64,000 bases of DNA from Macrosoma leucophasiata (Eukaryota > Arthropoda > Insecta > Lepidoptera > Hedylidae), in assembly GCA_036365455.1 (NCBI GenBank), contig JAWQUS010000010.1:13276501-13340500 (forward strand), written 5' to 3'. Below the pieces are notes generated by a model. It was given only the letters and a program-made list of their open reading frames with translations. It was not told the DNA's origin and ran no database searches. The translations under genes were made by a program, and so were the position numbers. This document shows, piece by piece, positions 44,931 through 56,936 of this stretch; position 1 is the first letter of the stretch, and the number at the start of each line of letters is the position of its first letter.

Positions 44931-46805
44931 TCAACCGTATGATACTACTTCCGAGTACTTGACTGCCTAATTTTGTTTTAAGAAGTATCGCAATGACTTC
45001 ACCTACTGAACAATACAGATTTCAAAATCAACAACGTTATAACATTTTTTTTTTGCTATCTTGTCGTCAATTTTTGTTAATATAAATATAAAATCCAATC
45101 TTATGAAAATAAATTATAAAACCTATATGTATAATATAACAAATAACAAAGATACTGATGCATAAAAGAGAATTGCCAATACGCATAATATTATCAAAAT
45201 ATCACAAACACGATTCGACAAACAGTCAATTTCAAAGTTACACAGAATTTTTATTATTTTGACCTCTAATTGCCCAAAACGTGGACGAAACAATTTATAA
45301 CACAAAGTTTTCCGCGTCCGATCAAATCAATTTAGACTCTATGAGGTTTGAGTACGACTGGTAATAGACAAGTACAATAAAAAGGAGGCAACTTTCGCGT
45401 CATGGACGATGTAGACTGTCCCCTGACACTGACCTATATTCTCGCATTTTCAACCGGCCATCCTGAACCGCAATGATATTTTATAGCAACAGCACGCGTA
45501 AAATACCTCAGATCGACGCTGAATGAATACGATAAACTCATTTGTGAATACATAAATGTTTTGTTACGTTGCACAGTGGTATTTACAAATAAATAACAAA
45601 AGTATTGTTAACATTGTTAATTGTTCAACTAAAATAGACAATGATTCTGGATCTTTTATTAATTGCACATTCAGATTCAGTTATCTGTATAATATTTTTC
45701 AAAACAAAAATTATGTTACAGATTACTTTTATTGTAATATTTTAACCTCTTCAGTTTTTAAGGAAATATTATTGCTCGATTAATTTTTGATTATCGTGAT
45801 CATTACTTCATCCGAAATACTTAGGCTCCTAGATAAAAGCCTTCTCCAAAGAATCCGAAAAACCTACAACTGTTGTGCGTAATTAGGGGAGAATAAGCCA
45901 TAATCGCCACACTTGGCAGGCGGCTAGGTGATCGCAGTGGCGATAGATTTATCGAAGGACGCTGCTGCCCATCTTGCGATATTGTATTTACTGCAGCTTA
46001 TTAAAATGGTTTGAATTATTTGTGCGATTGACTGACTTCACCAACGGCATAATAATGTACAGTGTGGTCGTAACGTCCCGTTGCCATAATCTTTCATTAT
46101 AAACATCTGAAATTCCTCGACGTCAGTTTTTAATAGAAAAGAAAATAACTAATTAGTGGCTTTGTGAATATGACGAATGCCCATATAGTTCAAAGCATCT
46201 CTCTTTCCATTTGCAATGGCAAACTGTAAACTTGTAAACAAAATGTAAACTTGACATTCCTAATGAAACAAAATATTTTTCTAAAGTTTATCTCGCTATA
46301 TCCCAACTTTTTTGTAAAGATGAAATAGTAGTTACTCATAGGTCTATAATTAAATTAAATATATTTATACTTTTGTTTATAATTAAGACCAAATTCTATC
46401 TCATCCGTTACTACTAATAAAACTTTCAAAACAATTAGATTGAATTGTACGTTACAATTGACGACCAGTCTCGGTTTCGCATGGGAACATATTTTTAAAT
46501 AATCTATTATCTACAAAAGTTCTAGTATCATACTAGAGCAGATAATATACCAAAACTATAGAATTTGACACCATATATTTCGTGTTAGGATTTCACAAAA
46601 CCATATCTCAATATACCAGATAGTAGATATACTGTCCAAACATTTTTGCCACTACGAATGTAGTACTAATATTTCACGTGACTATTTTCATTACATAAAA
46701 TACTAATTGCTTGGAGATGAGATGAAATATTATATTGCCCGAATGCGATAACAATTAGGGTTGCTACTATTTATGTTACCTTTCATTGTTTAACATTTAA
46801 TTTTT

Positions 46806-47084
46806 AGTGGTGGTAGAGCTCCAGTGACGGAGCTCGCGGGCGTAGGCACCACCGCATTACCTAATATACTTGCCGCTAAATGGTAGTGTTAAGCACTATC
46901 GTGCTCCGGTCAGGTGGTAATGTACGGCCCTGTAATTTCCGGCACAGAGGCATAACACCTTAGGCCTCAGGAGTGGTAACGCATCTTCATTTTGACCTTG
47001 GTCTTTGTGTGGGTGTCTATAGGCTGCAGTCATCACTTAACATCAATGTGAACTGCATGCTTGTTTGCCACTTCCATTACATAA

Positions 47085-47087
<3 letters not shown>
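46806..47087 (+). repeat. SINE-like family, full-length copy
   Basis: It starts GTGGTGGTAGAGCTCCAGTG and ends GCCACTTCCATTACATAAA. It is nearly identical to 58464-58742 (inverted) and 10341-10620. An (AT) microsatellite begins in its 3' tail, a usual fate of SINE tails. Confidence 0.85.

Positions 47088-47132
<45 letters not shown>
47088..47132. repeat. (AT)n microsatellite
   Basis: About 20 AT dinucleotides follow directly on the SINE-like tail. Confidence 0.9.
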
Positions 47133-47137
<5 letters not shown>

Positions 47138-47149
47138 CCATCAAATGAA

Positions 47150-47320
47150 TGTAACGCCCCGTAATAACTATCACAGAGACACAACATCTAAGGTCTCAGG
47201 GGTGGTTACGCATCTGCATTTAGACCTCTGGTCTTTCTGTAAGTGTCTATAGGCTGCAGTTATCACTTAACATCAATGTGAACTTCATGCTTGTTTGCCA
47301 CTTTTGTAACAAAAAAAAAA
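47150..47320 (+). repeat. SINE-like family, 3' partial copy in tandem
   Basis: Starting near GTAACGCCCCGTAATAAC it carries the 3' half of the family (GGTCTCAGGGGTGG, GGCTGCAGTTATCAC, GCTTGTTTGCCACTTTTGTA) in the same orientation as the copy just upstream. It looks like a second insertion into or beside the first. Confidence 0.75.
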
Positions 47321-47681
47321 TTACTTCAAGTATTTTTTTGCATTCAACATATTCGATTCTACGAGTATCGCTGTATTGCGTTCATTGAGACTTAGAATTT
47401 GACTGAATTTCACCGCCGATTGGACCTCCTAAATATGTGCACGAATGCATTAATCAAGAGTGGTTAACTTTACCACTTAGCTACTTAAGATGATTTGAGT
47501 GTCTTTACAGCGCATCTTATATTCTAGACTTGCTTAAGGCATATTTATGTCGTGTAGTATGTTGTTGATTTCTTTTATGGAAGCTTAAAACTTGTTTAAC
47601 GAATGACGCTCGTTATATATATATTATACATATTTATAAGATAGCACTGTTTCCTTTCCATCCTGTTATTAATTTATTCAC

Positions 47682-47935
47682 GACCCGGTTGGTCCAGCGG
47701 TTTGAGATGACCGTTTGATTCGAAGGGTTGGGGGATTCGATCCCCGCACCGGGACAAATATTTGTATGGCATACAGATATTTGTTTCGGGTCTGGGTGTT
47801 TGTGCATGTGTTGTTTGTATACAACGGCACCCACGACACTGGTTTATACCTACTGTGGGGCTGTGAGTGTAAGCGTATTTTATTATTTATTATTTTTATT
47901 TTAGTAACGTGTAAGGTTTGTACGTAATTCAACAA
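47682..47935 (+). repeat. tRNA-derived SINE
   Basis: It begins CCCGGTTGGTCCAGCGG (box A region) and has GGGGATTCGATCCCC (box B region) and the closing arm GCACCGGG. It continues ACAAATATTTGTATGGC, CAGATATTTG and GTCTGGGTGTTTGTGC, the usual body of lepidopteran tRNA-derived SINEs. Confidence 0.8.
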
Positions 47936-48624
47936 GAATAGATACAGTGATCCATTATAACTGGACTGAAAATTGATTGTGATTCTACTATTAAAAAAAA
48001 ATTGCTGGAATTTATTGTTTGGTGCATTTTACAAAACGCTAATTTTTTTGAATTACGCATGAAATTTTTGATTTTTAAATAATAATCCAGTACTAAGTAA
48101 TTCAATAATACTTATCTTATCAAGTAGCTGTATTTGCCTAAAACATACTATATACATACAAACTTTTACAAATAAATGTGCAAAAGTGCGCCGGACCCCC
48201 AAACTATAAATGTTTTGATATAAGTTTTTTAACGTAGACCGTTTGTTTGGTACGGCGTAGTCGTTGTAGTATCATAGATTTACATTGGTTTTGGTGACTT
48301 TAGTAGCACATCGGAAATATTGACTTGCCAATCACATATTTATCATCTACTTTTGATTTAATTTGGTGCTACTAAATTGTGCGTATAGGAAATTAAACTT
48401 ATTTCATCATTTTGAATTAATTCGTGATTTTTTTTTATTATTATTTTTATTTGGTTCTTTTCCGTATGCTGTAGTATTCACGCTTCGAGCTACCGTTACA
48501 AAGGTGGTGAGGCTATTGATATAGTATGCCGGGCACATTATCATAAATTAAGGGTGAAACTGGAAATGGAAAAATCCCGATAAAGCAGTAGTACACGGTG
48601 TGAGATTTCTAGAAGTAGACTTAC

Positions 48625-48728
48625 CGTCTGCGGTAGAGGTAGGTGCGGCGCGGGCAGGTGCGCTCTCTGCTCGCGACGAGCCAAGGCGCGCCGTGCTCGC
48701 GCCTCCTTCAGCGCATACGCGCCATAAT
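48625..48728 (-). CDS. Minus-strand gene, exon 2
   Basis: The acceptor is ATGAATTACAG and the donor GTAAGT. The split codon GAT joins exon 1. It encodes YGAYALKEARARRALARREQ then RAHLPAPHLPLPQT: an Arg/Ala-rich amphipathic basic helix, which could serve as a nuclear localisation or nucleic-acid-binding segment, followed by a Pro/Leu/His run. It is strongly GC-rich compared with the introns. Confidence 0.8.
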
Positions 48729-48780
48729 CTGTAATTCATCAGCCATTAGCTTACTGCACTGGCGAACGAGTAGGTAGAAG

Positions 48781-49035
48781 CTAAACTTGTACTCAAGCAT
48801 ATCTGCCTACAACCTACAATTCACCAGTTAGGTTGTGTCCCAGGTGGTGAGCCTATTGGCATCTTCGTGCACATTACCGTGGCCCTGGGAAATTTCTAAG
48901 AAATAACATAATCCTGGCAGCTTTTAGCCCCCGACCCAGGGATCGAAACCAGGATCGCAGCGTAGCTGTAATGGGCTGCTAACATTAGGTGGCAATTACA
49001 CCCTGTCTTGGAGATCGAACCCGGGACGTAAACGT
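48781..49035. repeat. SINE-like sequence with tRNA-like motifs
   Basis: GGTGGTGAGCCTATTGGC, CACATTACCGTGGCCCTGGG, CCCGACCCAGGGATCGAAACC and GATCGAACCCGGGACG match phrases at 59222-59475 and 41629-41890. GATCGAACCCGGG resembles a reverse box B. Confidence 0.5.
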
Positions 49036-49375
49036 AGCAATATTGAATGCTTAAATTGATACCTATACAAACTACGATACCGAAGCAGCATTTTAATAGT
49101 TAGTTACTTAGTTAATTCTACGAGTATATAGTTTAATTCTGTACATGCCTAAGTTTCGTTAATTTCTCTTATAATATGAAAAAGCTTCATTAATATTAAA
49201 GCTGTCCCACAGAACCTAGTTTCAGCATATTCATAAAATGTTTTCATTAAATATGTCAGTTAATAACTTTTTGTTAACTTATGCTTACTAACACACATTT
49301 TCTGACATATTCATTTATAATGACATGTAACTTATTTATCCTAACGACTATTTTTAACCTCTCTACCTATCTTCT

Positions 49376-49565
49376 TCTTATATATAAAAATGAACGTTTG
49401 TATGTCCTTTGTAGAATCGTAAACTACGCATTTGATCATGTGATGATCTTTAGCAAAGTTGTTGTACATGAGCCCACGAAGGTTTCTGAGTAAGCAAATT
49501 CGAAAGATGGCGCCACTGTAATTATTTAGTTGATGGAGTAGCAACGCGCGCCGGGTACAGCAAGT
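49376..49565 (+). mobile_element. Non-autonomous Helitron-like element, second type
   Basis: It starts TCTTATATATAAAAATGAACG and ends near GCAACGCGCGCCGGGTACAG then CAAGT. The usual terminal CTAG is changed to CAAG. The interior (CATGTGATGATCTTTAGC, GAAAGATGGCGCCACTG) is typical of this lepidopteran type. Confidence 0.6.
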
Positions 49566-50689
49566 AGCTGAATAAAAATCACAAAAAGCTAAGCTTGCTT
49601 AATTTTAAAAATATTACGCTATATGCTTAAATTGATACTAGATTCTGTTCACCAAAAAACATTTGTCTGTTTTTCTATTGTGTATATAACGATGAGAGTA
49701 TGCATCAATTCAAATCATACGCCACTTGCTCGGATAAATCTCAAGTATAATATTGAGCGTAAACTTTAAGGGCAAACAACAATGTAATAGGTCAGCCTTC
49801 TAGGAGGCTCAAGCGTTTCATAGCACTTTCGATATAAATTAAAATACAAATTGCTTACAGACAATAAGCAATTCGTATTTTAGTTCCTGTTTAATCGCGT
49901 GACAAAAAATGCTCTTTCCATATTAATTTATTGTTGCCGTTATTTTAATGTAGGTGATAAAAAGTAACAGCCCGTTTTGTATATTTGAAGAGCTTCAACT
50001 GTCGACAGCAAACATATTTTCCTTGAACCTTCAATTTTGTGTGTGTTTTACACACTGAAAAATGAATAAGTACTGTCATATTTTTATTTATCGCGTAACA
50101 CGGTGAATTTTGATTTATTTAATTTAAATTATTGTTCCCTTAATTTGTAAAATAATTATTTTATTTTATTTTCAAGGCATAAATAAAATACGGTTTGGAT
50201 GTTAGAGTCACCTATGAATTATTAATTCATATTAATCCCAAAACTATTAATTAATTGATTAATTTATGTACATGGTATCAAATTGATAACGCTCGTTTAT
50301 ATTTAACTTATACATTAATATTTTGAAGCGACCCATAAAACAATTATGATAACGGATAAAAGATATTAGTGTTCAATCATTCTAGCAGTATAATCAATCA
50401 AGTAAGTGAATCATTACACAAATTAGTCGCACGATTTTTTAAAATTGGTATGCGTTTATCGGAACCTCTGATGGAAAATGTATACATATTATGTATATAT
50501 GAGCAAATCATAATCATATTCATAAATAAATTAGAAATCTATTTACATATGGAATTTTATATCCGCGTAGGGACAACGTAAATCCTGGTATCATATTGCA
50601 TTATAAATCATCATCTTCAACGTAGCATAATTTTCATGCTTTCATTGGACGTATAGCGTTGGTACTTTTCACGTAACCTGTAAAGTTGA

Positions 50690-50890
50690 GGAGAGAGGCG
50701 ACGCGGGCGTTAGCAACCCGGTCAATATGTAGAGTGGCTGTGCGCCGCGCGGGCGGTGCAGGCAATCAATCGCGAGGAGCGGGGTCGAGGGGAGGCAGGG
50801 GGAGGGGGACGCGGACGGACCACCTGTAGCGCTTGTCCCCCGCTTCCCCATCGACACGTGACGTAGACGCCGAGAAATCCGCCCAAACGT
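50690..50890. promoter_or_regulatory. GC-rich island in intron 1
   Basis: The sequence is GC-rich with G-runs (GGGGAGGCAGGGGGAGGGGG), a CACCTG E-box and CACGTGACGTAG, which joins an E-box to a CRE-like half. It contains no supported exon. It may be an enhancer or alternative promoter of the minus-strand gene; this is inferred from composition. Confidence 0.3.
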
Positions 50891-51369
50891 AAACATTAAT
50901 TCTTACTTCATTCTTCATTGTTCAGAATGTCGCCGCGCCACGCGTGTGGATTGCGATCTCTTTGGTATTGGTAAACAAACTTCAGCGCACACTGCGCCAG
51001 ATTATACCAGACTAAACTGTGAACGGCACGGTCGCAACCGTGCTTGTAATTGAATTATGTTCAAGGAATTATATATGCCTACGAGGATGACACTCTTGCT
51101 ATATACGTTCCTTCGATTTTACGTTGAGTTGACATTTGAGATGTTTCGAATACTGATAACTATGTTTTTGCTACTTCAGTTTTTACAGGATGTACTCGAG
51201 AAAATTGTCTGAAATTTATAAATTGAAGAAGAATGGGGAAGTATGGGTTACAAAGATAGCTAAAATAGAATACAAATGTCTTAATTAAAATAAGACTAGA
51301 CGTGAAATCCCAACATTAAGTTGGTTCCCGTTTTGTAGCCATAATTATACCTAATCGATCACATAAATA

Positions 51370-51552
51370 CCTATTAGTTAGAACTTACTTTATCCGAGAC
51401 ATTGCGAAGCGATTGGTCGACACTTCCCGTGACCAGAGGGCTGGCCAATATTTCGGTCAGAGAATAAGCATTGCCATTCAACGTGGTAATGCTGCCAGCC
51501 TTCTGGGCACTTTGTCGCAGTACAACGGCGATGTGGGTTTTTTTGATGCATA
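51370..51552 (+). pseudogene. Possible transposon-derived coding relic
   Basis: The plus strand reads DIAKRLVDTSRDQRAGQYFG, QRISIAIQRGNAASLLGTL and SQYNGDVGFFDA before TAA. QRGNAAS-type strings recall repetitive coding sequence seen in Lepidoptera, but I cannot name the family. The minus strand is open too (AYSLTEILASPLVTGSVDQ) and ends at a donor-like GTAAGT, so an alternative exon of the minus-strand gene is possible but does not fit its phases. Confidence 0.4.
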
Positions 51553-52393
51553 ACTGCTTTATTTATTTATTTATTAATTTTAAGATATTTTTTTTAAGGT
51601 TTTTATAAAAAAATATTAGTTTCATCAATAAAGCGGTCTATATCCGGTAATTATGAATTGAGGGAACATATGTACTCTGTTCATAACATAATAATATAAT
51701 TATTTTTATACTCGTAATGAAGCGGAACTCTCATGTCACAGGTTTTGATTGGCAGTCAGAGGTCCACAAGGGTATATTATTTGTTTAATTCTTATACACA
51801 GTTCATTTTTACTTACATGTAAATACTTTAAAAGGAAACAATTTTATTCATTTGTTTTTATAGTTGTAAAAATCATCTAGATAAAACATTTATACCTATG
51901 AGGTGTTTAGGTATGGAATATAATATACAGAATGTTTTTTTGTTATTTTACTGTTTCATGCGCACACGCATAAGATGGTAGCAAGTTGTATGGCTGTATG
52001 ACTACCACAACGAAACCATTAATGTCTCTTTTTTTCACGTTAACAATTATAATTTATCTTTGATTTTAGAAATCAACACGAAATAATTGCAACTTATTCA
52101 GCCTTTCGAAATTTCAAGTTATTTATTATCCTGTATCAATGTACAATCATAAAAGTAGTTGAACGATGTTTTTAAATGAATGCCTGCATACTTAATAATT
52201 ATTTTATGTCAGAATCGTGTACACAGGGTTTGTACATTGTAAATGTACAATGTTAATGCCAACTATGTGAATTTCAGTTTTATAGGAATTTTCGCTTTCA
52301 TTGAGTAAGATAATAGAATATACGTTTTATGAATATACAGTTAGCGCTAAGTCATAAGAATTTCAATAGATATGTAATGTATGTACCACCCAC

Positions 52394-52640
52394 CCATAGG
52401 CGTAGCATGTTCATTGTGTCGCACGTGATGCGCGTTGTAATCGTAGCGGTAGTAGCGCGCGTAGGGGTCGTGCGCCGGGTGAGTGGGCAGCGCAGGGTGC
52501 GCGGGGTGCGCGGGCGGGTAGTAGGCGTGCGCGTACGGCGCGTACGGCAGCGGCGCGTAGCCGTAGCCCTCCCAGCCCGGGCCCGAGCCGTATTGCGCGT
52601 GCGCCAGCCCGCGGTACTCGCCGTAGTTGCAGCAATCCAT
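52394..52640 (-). CDS. Minus-strand gene, exon 1 (start codon)
   Basis: ATG at 52640-52638 is the first after an in-frame TAG, with G at -3 and +4, a good start context. It encodes MDCCNYGEYRGLAHAQYGS, GPGWEGYGYAPLPYAPYAH, AYYPPAHPAHPALPTHPAH and DPYARYYRYDYNAHHVRHNE, then HATPM and one base, with donor GTGGGT. It is Tyr, Pro, Ala and His-rich with short tandem PAHPAHPA repeats, and probably disordered. GC content is very high. The other two minus frames are also open because of this composition; the Tyr-rich frame is the one that joins exon 2. Confidence 0.82.
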
Positions 52641-53200
52641 CGCGGCGTGCGCCTACGCGGCCGGCGGCGCACCCGGCCATCCTCGCTCGCACCCGCGCCC
52701 CCACACCCGCATCGCACTCGCGCGCAGCCTTCCCTTCTTCACTAACTTCCCCTGTCGCCCTCTAGATGCATGACCGCCGTCTCCCCGAGCGCATCCTACC
52801 AATTACTAAACGGCCCCGAAACTACCAGACGACTACAAATATTTCACGTGCCGCCCGAGATCGAAGCGAAGTAACGCAGAGATCGTACGCAGTTTCTCGG
52901 CGGGAAATGTTCGCGAGTGCGACGTTAGTTAGCGAAAAGAGGTCGTTCGAGTTTGCCGGCGACGACGAGAGATCCAGTGGGCGGGGGCAGGGCGCGGGGC
53001 GCGGGGCGCGGGCCGCGGGGAGGGGCGACGCCCGCTCGCCGGCGGCTCGGCGCAGCGCTCGACGGACGCCGACTGAAGGCGCCGCGGAATCGATACGCCG
53101 CCGCCGCGTGCCCGCGCCCGCACTACCTGCCCGCGCCCGTATTGCGCGCGAACTTTGTCTTCCTCCACGAAATTTTATATTTAGAACCATGGTGAAACAA
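52641..53200 (-). promoter_or_regulatory. GC-rich promoter and 5' UTR region of the minus-strand gene
   Basis: This is CpG-dense, with runs such as GGGCGCGGGGCGCGGG near 52985-53015, directly upstream of the start codon. Several open frames on both strands come from the base composition and are not supported as genes. No clear TATA box is seen. Promoter activity is inferred from position and composition. Confidence 0.5.
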
Positions 53201-56140
53201 TTGATCAATACTTTGCACTATTAATTAGTATACACTCACTTTCGCTTAGCGCCTAAATATAATGTTACCCTTTCGCTATCGTAGTAGTTGTCGGTTTATT
53301 TTTGATTCGCTCGATAAGTAGCGACAGCGCGATGCAGAGCGTTTCCCTTCGCTCTTATTTAAAGTTTTCACTACCTGTAGTATGAAAGTAAAACAAACTT
53401 AATTTTAAAATCTTTATTCTTAGATACCCGAAACTTTTGAAAGGCAGCAAGCATTTAGTAGACGGAAGTATAAATAAGGAGCAGTGATTAATTCATAAAA
53501 GTAACGGTTCACATGATATTTGATTGAGTTAGTACGTTTTGCGCATCGTAACCAGGTGGTAAACATTTGCAAAGTTTTATCGAATTGCGCGTAGGCGGCA
53601 GTGACCCACATCGCCGATAGAGTCATACGGCGCACCACGCACCACCCCTTCTGTCCTTCCTGCGAACACACTTCTCACACCGCAAACTTATATTTCGTTA
53701 CACATATATCCTTCAACCGCGTTATATTTTTAAATGGTTTTTTTTTGTTATTTTTTATCTGGTATGTATAATGTGTATATCGCTATAGTACCAAACAATA
53801 AAAAGACAAAAATGAAAATTCGTTTTTACCGGTCATCATGTTCAAATTTTCTACCTCGAGAATAAAATATAGGTATTTATAAAATAATCAAAACTTTAAA
53901 TTTAAAAAAATATGATTATACGTACGATACATTTTTGATTAAATAAAATTGGATTAGATATTCATGATATTTTTTTTATTACATACATAATTAAATTTGA
54001 AAAGGTCACAAGATTGTAAGTTTAGAAACTAAAAGCACTAACCCGGGCTAGTAGCCCCTAACTTTTGCACGGGCTTCAAAAGCGCAAAAGTGAAGCAAAA
54101 TGATATGGATGATCTAAGTTCGTCATTCAGATCTTGGATCGGTAAGCGAGCATGTCAATCAATTGCAGTATCAACTTTCAGATACTTAAGGTGACGAACT
54201 TTACGAAAGTGTACGTTAATCGAGTATCATGTATATATCGAGTATATATATATATATAGATTAGTGACATTGCTAAGTGCATAAAGTGCATACAGCATAC
54301 AAGATTGTTGGTTTCATCATAATCTATGGTTTAAACTCACATGTTGAATTTATCAACAAATCAAATCATATTTTTCAATGTGATAGTGAAGCATCAATTT
54401 CTGTTACTACACAGTCATCTAAAGTTCATAGCGTTACGCCTCCGCAATATCATATCGATCAATAAGTAACATTTGTATTGATTTTCTGCTTCTACTCCTT
54501 ACTATCATCAAGAAGAGTATGGTGTCGAGTTACTATTATATTGCTTTCAATTTTTTTGCACTGTGATCAAAAATTGCACATAGTTTAACTAAGGCTGCAC
54601 TGCGCTCCCTGCACTCTGTCCGACATAATTCAAACGATTGCCGCTTACAAGATGATTTTACCAAATAGGTACATAATTAGTTACTACAAACGCCAAAATT
54701 ATTGTAGAAATAATTTTGAAATTACTACAAGTTCAGAAACAGAATTTTTCTAGTTTTATGTCTATATGCGTGACAAACCAATACAGCATAATTTTAAAAT
54801 CCTATTTTTTGGTTTTGTTTTAAAAAAATAGTTTTTATTTGCACGAGTAACTTTAGTATTTGTACCAAAAATGTAAGATTATTTCACATGATTACATATG
54901 TATTAAATCATTTGTGTACCTAATAGAAATATAAAAGAATGATTTCGGTGAAAATATCTGCAATTCAAGCAAGTTACTGCACTTGGCATTGGGATTTCGA
55001 AATTTGTGCATAAGGCGCCCAAAAATTTGCTTAAGTTTGAACTAAACCAGAGAATATGTAATACCTAATGCTACATGACTAAACTGAGGTTATGATGCCT
55101 GTTTGCTTTTAATTACAATTATGAAAATTGAATGCATTAGTTCCAACTTATGAAAATTATGAAAATTGAATGCATTAGTTAGGTTACGGCTTAGTAATAA
55201 ATGCGATGGTCTACAATTTCAACCATGACTCATAAAACCAAATGGTTGAACGTACACATTTTCGTTAAATGTGGGTGTCTAATCAATTTACTGTCTCATT
55301 TTAGGGTGAAGACCTACAAATTGTAATGATGAGCTTAATATAATTGGCATTATTTGGACTTCGCAGGGGCAGCAATTTCAAATCATGGCGGCAAATTGTC
55401 TGCATGATGGCGGAAATTGCATCGCAATCCATTTGGCTGTTCAATATATATGTAGATATAATAATAGTATAGTAATTCAATATAAAGTAAACATTTAACA
55501 TGCGTATGTTGTATCTGTCAGGGTAATAGAAACATACTGTGACTATATAATATAAAACTGCTCTGCTACTGGTAGTGATTAAGTGACATAGTGACTGCGT
55601 GAGTGACAGGTAACACTGCTGCAACTGCTGATGGTAAAAAAAACCTTGCACCTCTTTGACAGGTTTATTCAGATCTAAGGTTGGCTGGTAGCGAATGCTA
55701 CTAGGCATTAAATCCTCCTTATGTACATTTATTATGTGCACAAAAGTTTAAATAAATGAAAAGCGCAAATTTGGCATGTAGTTTTCTTGCGGGGGAATAA
55801 GGGTACACTTCGAGTATTCCTGAACGGGAATTCAGTGCATGTGAAGTCGCGGGAAAAGTTTATTTTATTCTACTACATTTCCGTCAGAGTTCTAGTGATA
55901 TCGGATGCTTTCTTTGCCAATATTCTTATCCGTGTAGCTCATAAATGTAAATTTGTGATGCCTGATTTCTTTATTTATTTACCTTTTTATTTATTTATAC
56001 TTTATTGTTACCAAAAAATAACACATAATGTAACAAATGGCGGACTTAATGCTTAAAGCATTCAAAGCTTTATTTGAATTTTAAATAACAGTTGTTTTGT
56101 TGCATGTACGATAAATAGACACGGTTTCCACTAATATGAA
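53201..56140. other. Intergenic DNA, AT-rich
   Basis: It holds a short AT microsatellite (54234-54259) and a reverse LINE tail (55969-56062). A tandem duplication of TATGAAAATTGAATGCATTAG lies near 55117-55181. A minus-strand frame at 53420-53671 and another at 55301-55741 have no recognisable similarity and AT-rich codon use, so I do not call them genes. Confidence 0.5.
55969..56062 (-). repeat. LINE 3'-end fragment
   Basis: TTTATTTATTTACC and GGCGGACTTAATGCTTAAAG resemble 3519-3635 and 10098-10215. Confidence 0.5.
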
Positions 56141-56144
56141 GCCG

Positions 56145-56275
56145 AGAAAATGAGCGTGCGGCTCCTCCAATTATAGTGCCATTGCATCATCACTTCATTC
56201 AGCCGAAAGACATCCACTGCTGGAAAAAACCCTTCCCCTTGACCCACGACAATGTTGTGCGTCATTAGGGAAGAT
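56145..56275 (-). repeat. RTE LINE 3'-end fragment
   Basis: CATCATCACTTCATTCAGCC then GAAAGACATCCACTGCTGG is the reverse of the RTE tail seen at 23118-23240. Confidence 0.65.
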
Positions 56276-56412
56276 TTTTTTATTTTATGGAAGTGGCAAA
56301 CATGCATGCAGTTCACATTGATGTTAAGACATGAATGCAGCCTATAGATACCCACTCAAATACCAAGGTCAAAATGCAGATGCGTTACCACTCCTGAGGC
56401 CTAAGGTGGACC
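56276..56412 (-). repeat. SINE-like family, partial copy
   Basis: It carries the 3' half in reverse orientation: GGAAGTGGCAAACATGC through CCACTCCTGAGGCCTAAGG. It directly follows the RTE fragment. Confidence 0.75.
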
Positions 56413-56936
56413 AATGGACAATTGAAAATAATTTCGTTCTTGATATGAAATAAGCAAAATTGATTTAAATTAATTACTGCTGTGTCCAAAATACCACTAT
56501 TTTGGAAGTTCTGATTGGATTAATATTATTATAAAATGTACCAATTTTAATATAAGTTTAGTAACGAGGAAGTTGTAAGCTTAAAAGTAAAATTAATAAT
56601 AATAGAATAATAAAATTGTTTGATTTGTCACCTTTTCTGTTAGTGTTAATTAAAGTTGTGAAATGAAATAGAACAGAATTTTATTGATAGAACGGAAACT
56701 TAAATGTCGAGTGATTCCAAATATGGACGGTCAATGCATTTCAAATCTCAACGTATAGGATATTTATCGAGTCCCAGAGTCGACAGTCGGAGTGGCAAGG
56801 CTTAGCGGAGTAGAATGAAGGGTGCGGTACATGCGCCGTGCATTCCGTGTAGTATTCAATACTGTTGCTTAAACAGACAACTTTTTTTTTCAATAACAGT
56901 CAATCATTTTAACAGCGCGTACCGTTTCAATACCGT

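Larger units (their letters stand above)
42867..48624 (-). other. Intron 2 of the minus-strand gene
   Basis: This 5.8-kb intron contains a 15-bp palindrome (43362-43393), SINE-like copies (43531-43798, 46806-47087, 47150-47320), an AT microsatellite, a tRNA-derived SINE (47682-47935), and two GC-rich islands (43855-43945 and 44640-44930). I see no exon in it. Confidence 0.6.
48729..52393 (-). other. Intron 1 of the minus-strand gene
   Basis: This 3.7-kb intron contains SINE-like sequence with a tRNA-like box B (48781-49035), a Helitron-like element (49376-49565), a GC-rich island (50690-50890) and a transposon-like coding relic on the plus strand (51370-51552). I see nothing else that can be supported. 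Confidence 0.6.
40115..52640 (-). other. Unrecognised five-exon minus-strand gene encoding a 324-residue protein
   Basis: Exons at 52640-52394, 48728-48625, 42866-42795, 41512-41393 and 40546-40115 have good GT-AG sites and join in phase (split codon GAT at the first junction, then codon boundaries). The protein begins MDCCNYGEYRGLAHAQYGS, has a Tyr/Pro/Ala/His-rich first 80 residues, a basic Arg/Ala-rich helix near residues 84-108, Gly/Ser-rich and polar middles, and an acidic, Ser/Thr-rich C-terminus ending EIKCEDNY. I see no signal peptide, membrane helix or known domain. The make-up recalls a disordered nuclear or cytoplasmic regulator. No function is claimed. Confidence 0.8.

Noticed and set aside
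52329..53224. Long Arg/Ala/Gly-rich frames on both strands
   Set aside because: They are by-products of the CpG-rich first exon and promoter. The Tyr-rich minus frame is the one that splices in phase.
55301..55741. Minus-strand 146-codon frame
   Set aside because: I see no similarity, and the composition is that of AT-rich intergenic DNA; chance at this base composition is likely.
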